Notes: generated by a model from the sequence alone, not told the origin. A stretch of DNA of 64,000 bases from Opisthorchis felineus (GCA_004794785.1 SJOL01001480.1:107826-171825); one strand, 5' to 3'. Shown: positions 13,993 through 25,639, counted from the stretch's first letter. A program made the numbers and translations.

Positions 13993-15231
13993 TGCGGCTT
14001 CTTTACGCTCGGAGCCCTGTTCGCAACACGTGCGTACAGTCGGCACTTGGTGAAGTGTGCACGCTATGGAAGCACCAGGGGACAGTGATTCTCCGAGGGT
14101 GGGGATTTACAAAGATTTCCATGAGCCAAAGCCCAGTAAGCAAGGTTGTACATCACCAATACTTACATATAATAATATTAGCAATAATAATGTTTATTCT
14201 AAACTGGTGGGTGGCATGCCGTCAGGCATGATCATAACGTTACAGTCAGAATAAAAAATGACAATCAAACTGGCAGACGCCGTATGCTACACTTGGCGCT
14301 TGGTTAGTCCAACGGCTCGTCTTTAGGCACCTTGCATTAATAACAGCGTTTCTGAAGGGAATCGAATTGATATGCGTGTCTGTAGAATGCTCTGACCAGG
14401 GTTAAGTTGTGTGAAGTGAACGAAAGCGCGGCCTTCAAATTTTTTTCGCTGCGTGGAAGAACTGACAAAGAACACCGTGCATATGGAGTGATCATCTACT
14501 GGAACGATAGCTAATCACAGTACAACAAACGATGGAAACGTGGGATTTGGACGTTGCAGAGATGAAACTGCCCTTGCATGAATCCTTCCGCTCGAAGGAC
14601 TAAAAAACACGGATATTTGATGGTTATTTAGCCGTCCAATGACCGAAAAACACGGATATATGGCCGCTCTGATGGTGCAAATAACAACCTATTGACCATA
14701 GTAGGCGGTTACTTGACGGTTACATAACCGGAAAACTCGTTTTTTGGACTGCGTGTGCTGCTAGGGGCAGTTCGAGCCAGTGTACCAGTTCCCCCACATG
14801 GGTTAAGATGGCAGATGATGCTCTCCACTGTGATTTTAACCTAATATGGGGTCATGCTGGAGCTCAGTATGGAATGACTACCATCTGTCGGTGGCCTGAA
14901 GATCTGGGTGGGTGTTTCTCCGCTTGAAGACGCAGCTCGAATGCGGTTATAGCTTCACAGAATCGGTCTGTCAATCATTAAGTTTATCAGCTGTAGACCT
15001 TGTACCATGGGCAGATTGGTTCCAGTTAGTACAGTTTCGATCGCCGGAAAGTGGGAGAGCGCCCGGGATGCAGCCAAGCAATGCTCGCGATGGCATGTTC
15101 AGTTAGTTGTGGAACTGGGTAGCTACGCATTGAAGGCGATAGCTTTGGTTCACAAGCGTTACTGACTGCGCAAATGGACCACTTCTGCCGGTATCATTGA
15201 CCATTCGTGAATTGAGTCCCGGTATCCCCTT
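13993..15231. other. No recognised gene; one short local duplication
   Basis: No coding family found. The motif 'aaaaacacggatat' occurs twice about 45 bp apart (14602-14656), a small local duplication. The frame at 14912-15106 (+) has no recognisable domain. Confidence 0.45.
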
Positions 15232-16500
15232 CTAGGGAGGCGGCAGTTGCCGACTAGTCTCAGTGTGCTCGCTAGCGTTTTCTGTTTCCATACTACATTG
15301 CCAGGTCATACACTGTCCACATCTTGGTTGCTTCCACTCAGCACACGGCTGGGCGAAAAGACATCTGCGAGGCAGACGGTCCATGGGGAGAGCATGTCCT
15401 ATCAAGCGTAACCTTTTAAGCCCAAGTAATTCGTCTATTGCGGGAGTGTTCCTTCTTCCCAAGACCCTCCGGCATTTCAACCCCCGAGGTTTCATAGGCA
15501 GGCAGAGGAACTTCAAGCAGCTCATCAATGACAAATCTGAAGTGGAAAGCCGAGAGGCCAGCTTTGACTTACACCACTGCACTTGGTAGACTCAGGCGAA
15601 AGCCTGCCGCATACTTTGCACGCTTCCACAGGAGTTCGCATACAGTGCTCTCATGAGATATAAATTTGGAGGGACGCCTTTATTCGCTAGACAACGCCAC
15701 AGTTTTTGACGATCGGCAGTCAAGAGCAGCTTTCAGATTGAGAGAAACTATCCACGTGGGATGTTTGAAGGAGTGGTGCTGTTCATGAATTTGTCTCAGT
15801 GTAAAGGCATAGTCTATGAGTTCTTGGCCAGGGCGAAACCCAGCTTGATTCACGCGAACCTATCTCTCCTGGTAATCGATAAACCTACGCGAAATAATGC
15901 CATAGAGCACCTTAGGTACGACGGATACCAGGCTGATACCACGACGGTTTTCGCATGACGTCCTTGCGGTCTTTTTGAATGCCTGGGTACCGGTCGAGGA
16001 GCTCCATTTGACTACTATTCTGTTTTCGTTTCGAATCTCCTGCAGTATGGTTGTCAAACTGTTCACCAGGACCCAGTCACCTTCTTTGAAGAGTGCGGGG
16101 TGCAGACCATCCGGACCAGGTGCCTTGTTACGCTTGAGGATTGACATCTCACTCTTAATTTCTGTTGTTGATGGTGGGCTGGTGTAGATGTCCCATTCAG
16201 GCCCGTTGGCTTCTTGCAGAGGCTATGCTGAAGGAGACCAGCTGAACTGTGATTCGAAGTGTTCAACCCATCGTTCAAGACGACGATTTTGTGAGTGAAT
16301 TGCTGTTCTGTCTCTTTCGCGTAGTGTTTCGCTGATCCTGTCTTACTTTGGTCGGTCCATCGAATCAGCTGAAATAGGGCGTGCTTGTGTTCTGCAGCGA
16401 AAATCTTCATCTCCTGAGTGTTGTGACTTGCTGAACGGTGGTGCAACTCTGTATCGGCCCTTGACTTCCTGCTCCACCCACTATGGTATATCAAAAGGCA
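15232..16500 (-). mobile_element. RTE-like non-LTR retrotransposon remnant
   Basis: On the minus strand, starting near 16500, the linker and the beginning of a reverse transcriptase are readable: 'LKRNKAPGPDGLHPALFK' near 16140-16090, then 'ENRRGISLVSVVPKVL' near 15940. Further fingers/palm pieces follow at about 15850-15590 in shifted frames ('DRQKLWRCLANKGV'). After that the sequence jumps to the C-terminal thumb ('GHALPMDRLPRRC', 15440-15390), so the catalytic Asp-Asp section has been deleted. Multiple stops and frameshifts show a dead copy. The RT start is very close to that of the longer element at 17.3-20.3 kb, but the C-terminal part looks more like the 50.4/51.4 kb copies. Confidence 0.85.
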
Positions 16501-16720
16501 CGGTAGCTTCAGAAAGCCCTTTATGGAGACAAAGGAAAATTATTACAACCGTATTTATAGGACAATGGCAGAACGTTCCACAAGGTCGTGCTAGAGTCTC
16601 CGTGAGGGGGCAAGAAGCGTTGAGCTAAAGATGCTCGATCCAGATTGGCTGGCATTCTGACCAATCAAGACGTGCCTTCGTTTGGTCCGTAGCCAGCACG
16701 TGTGACGTGATGTTCGGTTA
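16495..16720 (-). repeat. Dispersed repeat family E, copy 2
   Basis: Shares 'tggagacaaagg', a purine-rich 'ggggcaagaagcgttgagct' block and 'ttctgaccaatc' with copies at 13853 and 26395. It directly adjoins the 5' boundary of the minus-strand RTE remnant at 15232-16500, consistent with being that element's 5' leader. Confidence 0.5.
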
Positions 16721-17013
16721 TTGGGGACGCCTGGCCTCCGGACACTGAGCCTTCGAAATCCATGGGCGTTCTTCGTCGTTCTTCACGCTCCTGATTATCC
16801 TGTGTTTGAGGGATCTGCGTATGCAATCACAGTCGCTAGTTGCTGGTACGGCCTTTCTGGCAGCAATAAGATCTGCTGATCTCAACGAGATCCAGTGTTC
16901 ATTTGGTTGAATCGGATGGCCTGAATGAGTATTTCTGAAAGCTGAGGACATAGCTTCTTGAACTATTTTCTATTCAACTTCCAAGCAACTTTCGTCGTCC
17001 GCATAACTGTGCG

Positions 17014-17150
17014 GGCTCGAGATGGCTCAGTGTTAAAAACGTGAATTTACTGACCGGAAGGTCCGTGGTTCGAGCCCTTGCTTCTGCATCTCGAATGCTC
17101 CTGTCTAGGTGTGGGCGCCCTGACAGTATCCCAGCCCACGTACAACCATG
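17014..17150 (+). mobile_element. Chimeric SINE: family A tRNA-like head, family D tail
   Basis: The head, 'gagatggctcagtg' through 'ggtccgtggttcgagccc', carries the tRNA-derived A-box and B-box of SINE family A. From about 17100 the sequence switches to 'tgtgggcgccctgacagta' and 'acgtacaaccatg', the tail seen in family D at 42001-42075 (complement). It lies about 190 bp upstream of the RTE-like element. Confidence 0.7.
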
Positions 17151-17329
17151 CTACCTACATCTAACAATAAACTCATGCCACATCGGCCGTCGCGTGGTGC
17201 CATCAGCCCGGTCGCCTTACTCGCTGCATACAGCAGCGCGGGTAAGCGATAGCAGGCTACTGCTGACGCCTCCCTTCTTTCTATTTCACATACTTTTTCC
17301 TCTCCCTCTCCCCACCCCATTAATAACTC

Positions 17330-20300
17330 TACTCTTGTAGGCTCAGCAATTAGGACTGATGACTCCGTTCGTCTTGCATCGGTTTTGCGTGCAGCATCTG
17401 CTCGTCACATGGCGCCGACATCCTCAGGTATCTCCAAAACAATCTTTAAGCCTCGACAGCCAGTCTATCTGGCCGCCTTCAATGTCCGCACTCTGAAGCA
17501 AGCGGGACAACAAGCTGCTCTTGCTCTCACGCTGGACTCGCTTGGCATTGATGTGTGCTGTGTCTCAGAAACAAGAATTCAAGATGCAAGCACAGTGATT
17601 GAGCTAACCGCCCCATCACTCTCCACTCGCTTCCGGCTACGCACCTCTGGTGATCCAGAGGCTGCTGCGGCGGGATGTGCAGGGGTTGGTATCGTTCTGA
17701 GTCAGCGGGCGGAAGCATCCTTGTTTGACTGGATACCTGTTGATAGTCGCCTCTGTGCGGTTCGTCTGGCAACGTCTGTGAAGGAGTCTCACAAGCGGGA
17801 AGTTGAGAGATGTCTGTTTATCGTGTCTGCTTATGCCCCAACTGACTGTAGCTCCGACGCTGTCAAAGACAGGTTTTACGACGCCCTGAATGTCCTGCTG
17901 CGGCGAGCTAAAAGCTCAGATATCGTGGTGGTTGCCGGAGATCTGAATGCACAAGTGGGCAGGCTTAGCGTATCTGAGACTCAATTAGGAGGTCGACATG
18001 GATTGGACTCGGTACGTACGGACAATGGTGAACGACTGCTCCAGCTGTGTGCTGATCGCAGGCTGTTTTTATGCAGTACCAACTTCCGAAATAGCCGAAG
18101 TCGTCTGGCCACATAGTGTCCTCCAACGGCATGCCGGCCACAAACTCAAATCGATCACATTGCCATCATTTACCGGTGGCGCGGATCGATAACTAACTGT
18201 CGGTCGTTTTGGAACACATCTGTGGATTCCAACTACACACTCGTCCGAAGTCGCTTCTCCCTTGTGAACCTGGACGGTGAACGTGGAACCACCTACGGCC
18301 TCGGAGGTTTACGACTGCATATGTTCTCTCAAGCGCCACCGAGCCTCTGGTCCGGATGACCTCCCATCCGCATTGTTCAAAGATGGGGGTGAAGTCCTCA
18401 GTTAGCGCTTGTCTGTTCTGTTTGCTCGCATTTGGGAAAAGGAACCTGTCCTAGACAACTGGGGGGAGTGGGTGATATTGACCATTTTCAAAAAAGGGCT
18501 CGTAGTGAGTGTGGTAACCAAATGGGGATCAGCTTAACCCCGGTTGTAACGAGACTGCTGGTGTCACTTGCGCTTCGTCGTCTTATGGTGGCTCGTGGAA
18601 CACTAACATGAAAACAGCAAGCGGGATTCCGGCCTGGTAGGGATCGCGTTGAGCAAATCTTCACTTCGTCAGGTGCTAGAACAACGCCGTACATACAAGC
18701 GACCCACAGTTCTAGTATTCCTGGATTTCCCAGGCGCATTCGACTCGGATGACCGGTCTGTTCTTGACACGCTTGTTCACCAAGGAATGACCTGGAAGTT
18801 CGAGAACACGGTAAGCTCCTTGTATTCTCAAACTTCCGGACGTGTGACAGTATACAGCGAGGTCTCCAAAAGCTTCCGTACATAAAATGGTGTTCGTCAG
18901 GGTTGCCCACTCTCTCCATTGTCATTTAATTTCGTGATCGATGAGATAGTGAGACGAACGCTGTAAGGTCTTCAAAACCTCGGTTTTCAAATAGCCTGTG
19001 ACGAAAACCTTGTCGGTCTGGAATGTGCGGACGACATCGTTCTCGTCTTCGAAGAGGAGGAGAAGGCGCAGGTGTTTTTGGATGAATTGAGCAAAGCCAT
19101 TCAGTCATTTGACATGCACTTTGCATCCACAAAGTGTAATGTCATGCTGCTGGACATGCAGTCACTGAGCACGCCACTTACAATCCGGGGTGAGGCACCA
19201 GAAGTTGTGGAGCGTTTTAAGTACATTGGAAATCGTATTAGTTCTGAGTTTAGTGTGACAGGTGAGGTTAATGCACGAATCTACAAGGCTCGGGTCGCGT
19301 TTGCTATGTTGAGACACCTATAGCGTCAAAGTGGTGTATCCCTGAATCTCAAGGGACGTGTGCATCAGGCTACAGTGCGGGCTGTTCTGTTGTATGGCTG
19401 TGAGACTTGGCCTGTTCAAGCAGCGGAACTGAGACGTCTTCAGGTGTTTGACAATCGTTGTCTCAAAACCATAGCTCGTGTGGGTTGGTGTCGGCGAATC
19501 CGTAACGAGGCAGTTAGAAAGCGAGTTTTCGGTTGTGCAACGGGTACTTCCATTAAAGAATGTGTCCAGAAGCACCAGAAGCTGCGTTGGTTTGGACATT
19601 TCCGGGATCCGAGACCGTTATAACCAAAATCACTAAATCAAGACTGTATAATTGACTTACCGGAAGTGCGAAAAACGAGGAACTCGTTCAATCAGGGGCG
19701 AGATGGCTCAGTGGTTAGAGCGCGAATTTACTGACCGGAAGGTCCGTGGTTCGAACCCGACCTCTGCCTCTCGACTTCCCCTGTCTAGGCTTGGGCAACT
19801 TGGCAGTATCCCAGCCCTGGTGCTTCCTTTGGGTGGCATGGCAGCTAGGCACCGAAAGGGTGTTATCCTGAACGATTGTCTTATTATTATTATCTTAAAT
19901 GTGTTGCGCATGCCTAACCATCGTTTGCCGAAGGGAATGCTGTTTTCCATGCCCGATTCAGAGTGACGGAAGCAGAGAGTTGGCCAACCCCTGACCTAAC
20001 AGAGGGGTATGAAGGAGATTACGAAACGCTTGGGTGCTGTCGGTGCTACTCGCCTTCCAGGATGGGGACCGCGTGATCCTCACTGCGCCTGGTTAGAGAC
20101 GCTGCAAGATATGGCTGCCAACCGATGTCAGTGGCGATCTTGTTGTCAGTTTCTATCCAGATTGCCTGAATGAGTGTCTGGAGGTGTAAGCTTTTCGGAC
20201 TGATTGTAGTAAGCTAGCACTAAGTCCCTTCCCTGTCCACCTTTAATTCTTTTCTTCACAATAAGGCTTTCACATAAATCATGGTTGTACGGCAGCGAAG

Positions 20301-20352
20301 CATCGGTGTTGAACACTGATATCATGCTGTCGATGATGATAATGATGATGCA
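17330..20352 (+). mobile_element. RTE-like non-LTR retrotransposon, long but inactive copy
   Basis: The element encodes an apurinic-type endonuclease followed by a reverse transcriptase, the layout of RTE-clade LINEs, which copy their own RNA into nicked DNA. The open frame 17385-18116 holds the endonuclease: 'AFNVRTL' (17479), 'SETRIQ' (17560), 'SAYAPTD' (17827) and 'GDLNAQVG' (17938). The frame then breaks near 18100, and the terminal motif expected as Ser-Asp-His reads Ser-Asn-Tyr (about 18228). RT pieces follow in shifting frames: 'RASGPDDLP' near 18345, 'QQAGFRPGRD' (18620), 'VFLDFPGAFD' (18713), 'NGVRQGCPLSPL' (18888) and 'CADDIVLV' (19026), which keeps the two catalytic Asp residues. 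Thumb sequence runs to about 19600, where a SINE is inserted, and continues from 19905 to 20190. A 3' tip with 'cggcagcgaagcatc' and a TGATGA-type tail ends near 20350. Stops at 18116 and 19321, among others, mean it cannot make a full protein. Confidence 0.93.
19605..19904 (+). mobile_element. SINE family A nested inside the RTE-like element
   Basis: The tRNA-derived head starts near 19697 ('gcgagatggctcagtgg', B-box 'ggttcgaaccc'). The body contains 'cttgggcaacttggcagta', 'ggcatggcagctaggcacc', then an ATT-rich tail near 19880. RTE sequence stops at 'ttggacat' (about 19603) and resumes at 'gtgttgcgcatgcc' (about 19901), so the insertion post-dates the RTE copy. About 90 bp of unassigned DNA lies between the RTE break and the SINE head. 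Confidence 0.85.
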
Positions 20353-20637
20353 TAACTGTGAGTTTCCAGTTGCTTTCTATCCAGGTCAACTCGATACCCT
20401 TGAGCTACTGCAACTCGTCGAGGTTGACGGATGGAATTTCTCTGCCTTGACACGCGTAATGCTGACGGAAAGCAAAGTGATAACCGGGCTTGCACAATGG
20501 CATGATCAGAGTCAAGTTGCGTACCGCAGAAAGAACGAGAGTATTTAATTGAGGCTCTCCGTCGGTAATTGAACAGCTTTTGGTCAGTGTATAACTGCAG
20601 CAGGCATTCACCGTTGATTTAGATTTAGATTTTATCC

Positions 20638-21010
20638 GAAACGATCACCCATTTGAGTTTCAGCAGCGCTGAGTCTATCTATTTGCGCATTCATAACTCC
20701 GGCAACGACAACGAACTCTGAGCCGTGAGACCGCTGCAATGAGGTACTCAAAGCGTCTTAGAAACCGTCTTTCGGCGCATCCGATCTATAGTCTTCTGGG
20801 GCGTTCGCGGATACGGTGAACAGGCGGTGATTTTCGACGCATGTGCCAGATACTTTGCCAAACGAACCGCACAGATGCGACTATCAACAAGCAACCTTTC
20901 GAACAGACTCCTCAGCTCGGTGGCTTTGAACAATGCCAATTCCAGGAGAACCAGCCGCAGCGGCATCCGGATCACCAGGGTTTGATGCTTGGGTTTGATC
21001 CCATCCAGTT
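20638..21010 (-). mobile_element. RTE-like endonuclease fragment
   Basis: The minus-strand translation repeats part of the endonuclease of the 17.3 kb element: 'LLVDSRICAVRLA' near 20890 matches 'PVDSRLCAVRLA' there, and 'VVVAG..NAQ' near 20690 matches its 'GDLNAQ' motif with the Asp lost. No reverse transcriptase follows, so this is a short, frame-broken fragment. Confidence 0.8.
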
Positions 21011-21504
21011 CTGCGGTAACAACTGATGTTTTCCAATTGTGGAGTGCATGTCAAACCGTGAAGACGTTTTATCTAGTTTTTTTAAATGGTTTGCATTTCC
21101 AAAGGGTCTGATCCGAGAAGTGTAGTATCATTGGCATACTCAATGTTCGATCATGAGATTAAAGATAAAGAGGTACAGTGGGGTTTCTCGCCTGAACTCA
21201 GGAGAGTGTTTGAGGTAGACACGTACATGCCCACGGTAGGAGGCCTATAGAGCATTTATGTGGGATTTCAAGACCTTCGGTCTTCGTCTGTGTGAATCTG
21301 TTGTCTACTTATTTTCAATCCATAAAACATAAGTCATTTATGAAACCGATACCTTTTTTTCCTATAAGGTCAACTGCGGACATGCCGTACAATCCAACCC
21401 TGCCCCTTACCGTTCTCAGTGGGAAGCCTACTGGTAATGTTTGGCCGGACTACCTAGTTTTGTCTTAGTTATCGATTGGGCTGTGTTGCTTTGGGGTTCA
21501 TAAT

Positions 21505-21562
21505 CAAAGGCAGCAACATTAGTGTTGACACTGATGCTTCGCTGCTGTACAGTCACATAATA
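21505..21562 (-). mobile_element. RTE-like element, 3' tip only
   Basis: About 55 bp containing 'actgatgcttcgctgctgta', the complement of the 3' end of the RTE-like element at 20286-20325. Such extreme 5' truncation is common when LINE copying stops early. It abuts a minus-strand SINE A. Confidence 0.6.
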
Positions 21563-21570
21563 ATAGTACT

Positions 21571-21757
21571 AATAATCGTTCAGCTGTAACACCTTTTCGG
21601 TGCCTAGTTGCCATGCCCCCGAAGAAAGCACGAGGGCTGGGATACTGCCAGGTTGCTCAAGCGTAGACAAGGGAAGTCGAGAGACAGAGGTCGGATTCGA
21701 ACCACGGATCTTCCGGTCAGTAAATTCGCACTCTAACCACTGATATATCTGGAGCTC
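21571..21757 (-). mobile_element. SINE family A copy
   Basis: Complete family A body on the minus strand: tail side 'atcgttcagctgtaacacc' at the left, B-box complement 'ggattcgaaccacgg' near 21690, A-box side 'ctctaaccactga' near 21735. Not a functional tRNA, as the cloverleaf arms are not maintained and the sequence continues into the SINE body. Confidence 0.85.
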
Positions 21758-22405
21758 AAACCCGATATTCGGATGTGTTTACTTGAGGACATACTTTTCC
21801 GCAATAAGTCTCCACCCCTCGCGGTTTTTTTTCACGGCTAGATAATAGGATCCGCTTCGTCGCTATTCATGCTGTTACTGCTGATAATGATGATTATGGT
21901 GATGTTAACCGCGAATTCACTGTCCACAACTATGATAGACTTGCCTTCTCGCCTTACAGTGACGCGATCAGCTTCGATCGATTACTTCTTGTCTCTAATC
22001 TTTCGTCATTCGTAGCCGAATACCAGACTGCAGTGGCATTTCCTCACAGACCGCCGGTGTCGCCTTAATCACCCATCTTTTTCTCCGTGTCCTATTCTCA
22101 TCCACTCCTCTTACCGCTGATAACCTATTGTCAGTGCACTTACTCTGCTCCACACACCCCAATTCTCGCTTCCTTTTGCAGTATCCCCTTTTCTGTCATC
22201 ATTTCAGATCCCATCCCGGCTTCGTTTTGCTAATACAATTTCAACTCGTGAGTAACTCCTTCATACATTCACCGTTCTGTCATGTCTACTTCGGTAAGTT
22301 ACTTTCATCTCATGTTATCTACTGCTTGAATCATGTGTGATGTTTTTTTTACAGCATTAGGACGTCTATGCTACGTAGGGCCCAATAGGAATATCCTTGA
22401 AGAAA
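21758..22405. other. No recognised gene
   Basis: Pyrimidine-rich plus strand between about 22050 and 22330, no recognised coding sequence or repeat. Confidence 0.45.
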
Positions 22406-22904
22406 CACTACTCACAGTGTTGCTGAAACCCTTTCGATAGAAGACAACCGGTCTCGCCCTTCTTCAGGCTCATTAGGTATGCGCAGTCCCCGAGTTTCCG
22501 TTAACCTAATGTTTCTTGTTGAACCCAAATTGTACGAAATTCATAAAATACGTGCATTTACACCCCAGTTTGGTTGAAGAATACAATGAACGAGAGGTCC
22601 AATTTTGCTTCTCGTTGAAACGGACTTGGGATGCAAACGTGCGTAGTTCGCGAATTTGGGTTCAAATTGAACGGAAACTCGTGGACTGTCTACCGAAGAA
22701 GAGCGAGACCGGTCGTTAGCTGTCGAGGAGTTTTTGACAAATTTATGATCAGTGTTCCTTCAAGGAAATTCACTGCGATATCGAATATCGCACCAACTGA
22801 AACACGAAGCGGCCTTTGTGCAGCATTTTTTGAAGGATACCCTAAACGGGATTCACATGGGATTTAGTTGAGTTTCCCGTTAAGACCAGATTGGGATTGG
22901 AAGT
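22406..22904. repeat. Palindromic repeat family P, copy 1
   Basis: Begins with 'cactactcacagtgttgctg', the terminal arm of family P (consensus near 'cactactcataaggttgctg'). After about 170 bp the arm returns in inverse orientation (near 22650-22750, 'gcgagaccggtcg', 'gacaaatttatgatcagtg'). The inner block 'tatcgaatatcgcaccaac' near 22780 is also found at 55050 and 57500. No coding capacity is apparent, so it is probably a non-autonomous element. Confidence 0.75.
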
Positions 22905-24518
22905 GACAGGTAAATTCCACAAAAACAACAGAAATTCAGCTTAGCCGAATGGATACCATAGGGCATGTTCCAAGTCAGCGGTTTTCAAACCCTTCAGCAA
23001 ATCGCCCCGAATAATTGTGCTCGTGACATGACAACCTGCCACTGAATTGCAGTCTAGTGATAAGACTTTGGCTAATAAAAACGTATCAAGTGAGGGATAG
23101 TCTAGCGTAAAAAGTTTTCGACTTTCCTGATTCATTTCTTCAGTGGGTTCTTACACGTCGAGAAGTTGCTTTTTATAAGATGAATGCTCTGGTCAATTAG
23201 CAGCACATGTTTGTTAACGATAGACGCGCTTATTGATACACTCAAGAATTATTGTCAGTGACGATGTATGTGTGCGATACCTGACACAGTAATGCAATGG
23301 CGGCCGCATTGAGGAGGTGTGCGCATGACAGTTGGAATGTGCGTTTTAGCAAACGGATCAATCATTTTAATTCGTCACAAAAGCCAACGAAAATGCGTAC
23401 GTTTCTCACCCCTCTCTGCTCCATATTCAGTTTCGTCTGGGAGTGACCTTTCGCCAGTCCCATGGGGGGGGGGACACCAAACCCACGGTTGACTCACCAG
23501 TCACTACTGTGAGTTGCATAACCGCCGAAGAATTTCCGCATCTGGTCCACATAAGGTTTATCTGGTGCCGCTCGACCTGCACGTACTGATCGCATAGGGC
23601 AATAGTTGTGTGTTTTCTGATCAGCTGCATTTTTACATGACTTTTGGCATGGCTTCCGCTGTTTCAATATCATCCGTGGGTGATATCGAATATTCGGACG
23701 AGACACCAACAGCTGGTGACAATTTTCTAAAATGACCCGTTGGCTAATCGTCCTACCATTCATTAGGCAACGAGTCAGTCATAGCAAGGAAATGATTCGC
23801 TCCCAAAAATGGCCTGAGCTACTAGCATCCAAAAAAACTGAATTCTATGGTTCACTTTTCCCAGCCTTCCATCCTACACTTCACTTTTCGTGCCGATTTT
23901 TTCCATAAACTACTCCTAAATTTGTGAATCCGTCTCACTTTTCAATTCAGAGGGGATTTTTCTCTCTTCTGTCCTCTTTGGTCTTTGTTTTCTTTTATTT
24001 CCCTGTACCCGTGTATTTTCTCACTGGAAGTTTTACGGCAGGGTCCAACCTCCTGAACCCGTTTTTCAATCCGAATGACACCACCCCAAATTCAGTCAGG
24101 CACATTGTTAGTTTCCCGAATAACTGTCCAAAACTAACATTTGCCATCAATGCAGGTGTCTCCTAGGACCTTAGGATACCTTAGTAAAGAGCTGGAAAAA
24201 GGCGGAATACCGAGGAATTACTGTAAAAGAACTTTCACTCTTTAGGGAAAACGGGTATTTCTCCAGGTTCTATCTATCACGACAAATTCAATATACACGC
24301 ACCTGTAAAGATAGATTGTTAGCTGAGTGCTGTACACAACAGGTAGAATCAAACTGATCAGTTTTGACATCATTCCAGTTCACGGATATCCTTTGGGCCG
24401 AAAGATGTTGGGCTTCTATGCTACTAGCAGGCTACTCGTGCTAACACAGGAATAATCAAACTTAGGGCTTATTCAGGCCACGTACGTTTTACGTCACAAG
24501 CTCGTGCTTGGGCTTAAT
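22905..24518. other. No recognised gene
   Basis: Frames at 23494-23763 (-) and 23924-24166 (+) have no recognised domain. I looked here for the missing first exon of CLPTM1 and saw no convincing start codon followed by a splice donor. Confidence 0.45.
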
Positions 24519-24572
24519 ACACTCCTCATAAGGTTGGTGAAAACTCACCGGTTTCGCCCTTCTTGGGCTTAA
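24519..24572 (+). repeat. Palindromic repeat family P, arm fragment
   Basis: 'cactcctcataaggttggtg' followed by 'ccggtttcgcccttcttggg' matches the terminal arm of family P. The rest is absent. Confidence 0.65.
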
Positions 24573-24637
24573 TTTTTCACTACCTGCTCGTTGCGACCGA
24601 ACCGCTGTTGCGTATCATAGTGTATAGGTGTGACGTT

Positions 24638-24814
24638 GAGCTCGGGATAGTTCAGGGCGCGAACTTGCTGACCGGAAGGTTTATGGTTCGAACCCAACCT
24701 CTGCATTTCGACTGTTCCCGTGCTATGCTTGGACAATCTGACAGTAGCTCAGCATTCGTGCTTGCTTCGGGTAGCGTGGTAGCTAGGCACCGAAAGGGTG
24801 TCACAGCTGAACGA
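24638..24814 (+). mobile_element. SINE family A copy
   Basis: tRNA-like head 'gagctcgggatagttcaggg', B-box 'tggttcgaaccc' near 24684, body 'gcttggacaatctgacagta' and 3' part 'gctaggcaccgaaagggtg'. Confidence 0.8.
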
Positions 24815-25276
24815 GAAGAATCTCAAGTGTATTTCCATCGATATAGCCACAGCGAGCGAACCGCACTTCATAATTCCCCTCGGTAATAAGAGGGGAGAAG
24901 AGATAACACTTGTCTCGGCTTCCGGCGCTCTAGATCCTAGTTTGGCCTCATGTAGCAGAAAACACTTTTGAAACGACTGTGTGGATGTATTCGAAATCAA
25001 TGACTAGCCTTCAAGCTCAGTTATATTTGTGATACGTAGTTGACTAGGTATCGTTTCACCTTTTACCATACCCCAAATGATCCCAATTCTCCCACAGTAA
25101 TCTTTATCTTACCTAGCCTGGCAAATCAACATGCGTAGACCATGCACGGAAGCGTACTGGCTACATTTCTCAAAACGTCGTTTTCACCATACTGAGGTTT
25201 CGAAAACTCTGTTTTGACCGGGGATTCAGTTCATTTTTACTTTCTATTTGAATAAAAATCCGCATCTATCCAACAG

Positions 25277-25639
25277 GGGCAAGCCGGCGCTGACGTCTCC
25301 AATCAACAGCCTGATGTTGGTGGCCAATGGAATGCATGGGGTATGATCAAAGCCTTCACGTTTCGTCTTTTGATAACCTACTTCGTTTTCAATCTGTTCC
25401 GACGTCAGCCGGCTAACCAACCTGGCGCAACAGACAAACCTATGTCATCAACTAACATTTTCCAAAGCGGTACACCCATGGAAATGTATGTGTTTATGAA
25501 CGAACATCCGACTTTCACTGCTTTCAACGATTCGCAAGCGTTGTTCTGGCACAAACAGGATTTGGTATATGGTGACTGGACTGGGGGTCCTCATGGGGAT
25601 GGATCTTACACGAAAGACGGAGAGATCAATTGCAGTCAG
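25277..25639 (+). CDS. CLPTM1: CLPTM1 visible exon 1
   Basis: 121 codons, ends in phase 0. Acceptor 'ctatccaacag' before GGG; donor CAG followed by 'gtatga'. It encodes the hydrophilic N-terminal tail, the conserved 'NAW' immediately before the first membrane segment ('[13 protein letters not shown]', residues 28-40), then 'FRR' and the lumenal-type region ending with 'LVYGDWT'. The first ATG (25343) is internal by homology, because codons before it already match the family. Confidence 0.95.

Noticed and set aside
19697..19770. tRNA gene
   Set aside because: The A- and B-boxes are good, but the same head recurs at many places joined to the same non-tRNA body, and the acceptor and anticodon arms do not pair. 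It is a SINE head. The same applies to the other family A, C and F heads.
19652..19966. Protein-coding frame across the SINE ('MAQWLEREF...KVRGSNP' type)
   Set aside because: This frame recurs wherever SINE A occurs (37607, 39329, 42797, 45865, 48614) and is simply the translated repeat.
25343..25345. ATG at 25343 as the CLPTM1 start codon
   Set aside because: The 22 codons before it, including 'NAW', already match the family, and there is a good acceptor before them. It is an internal Met.
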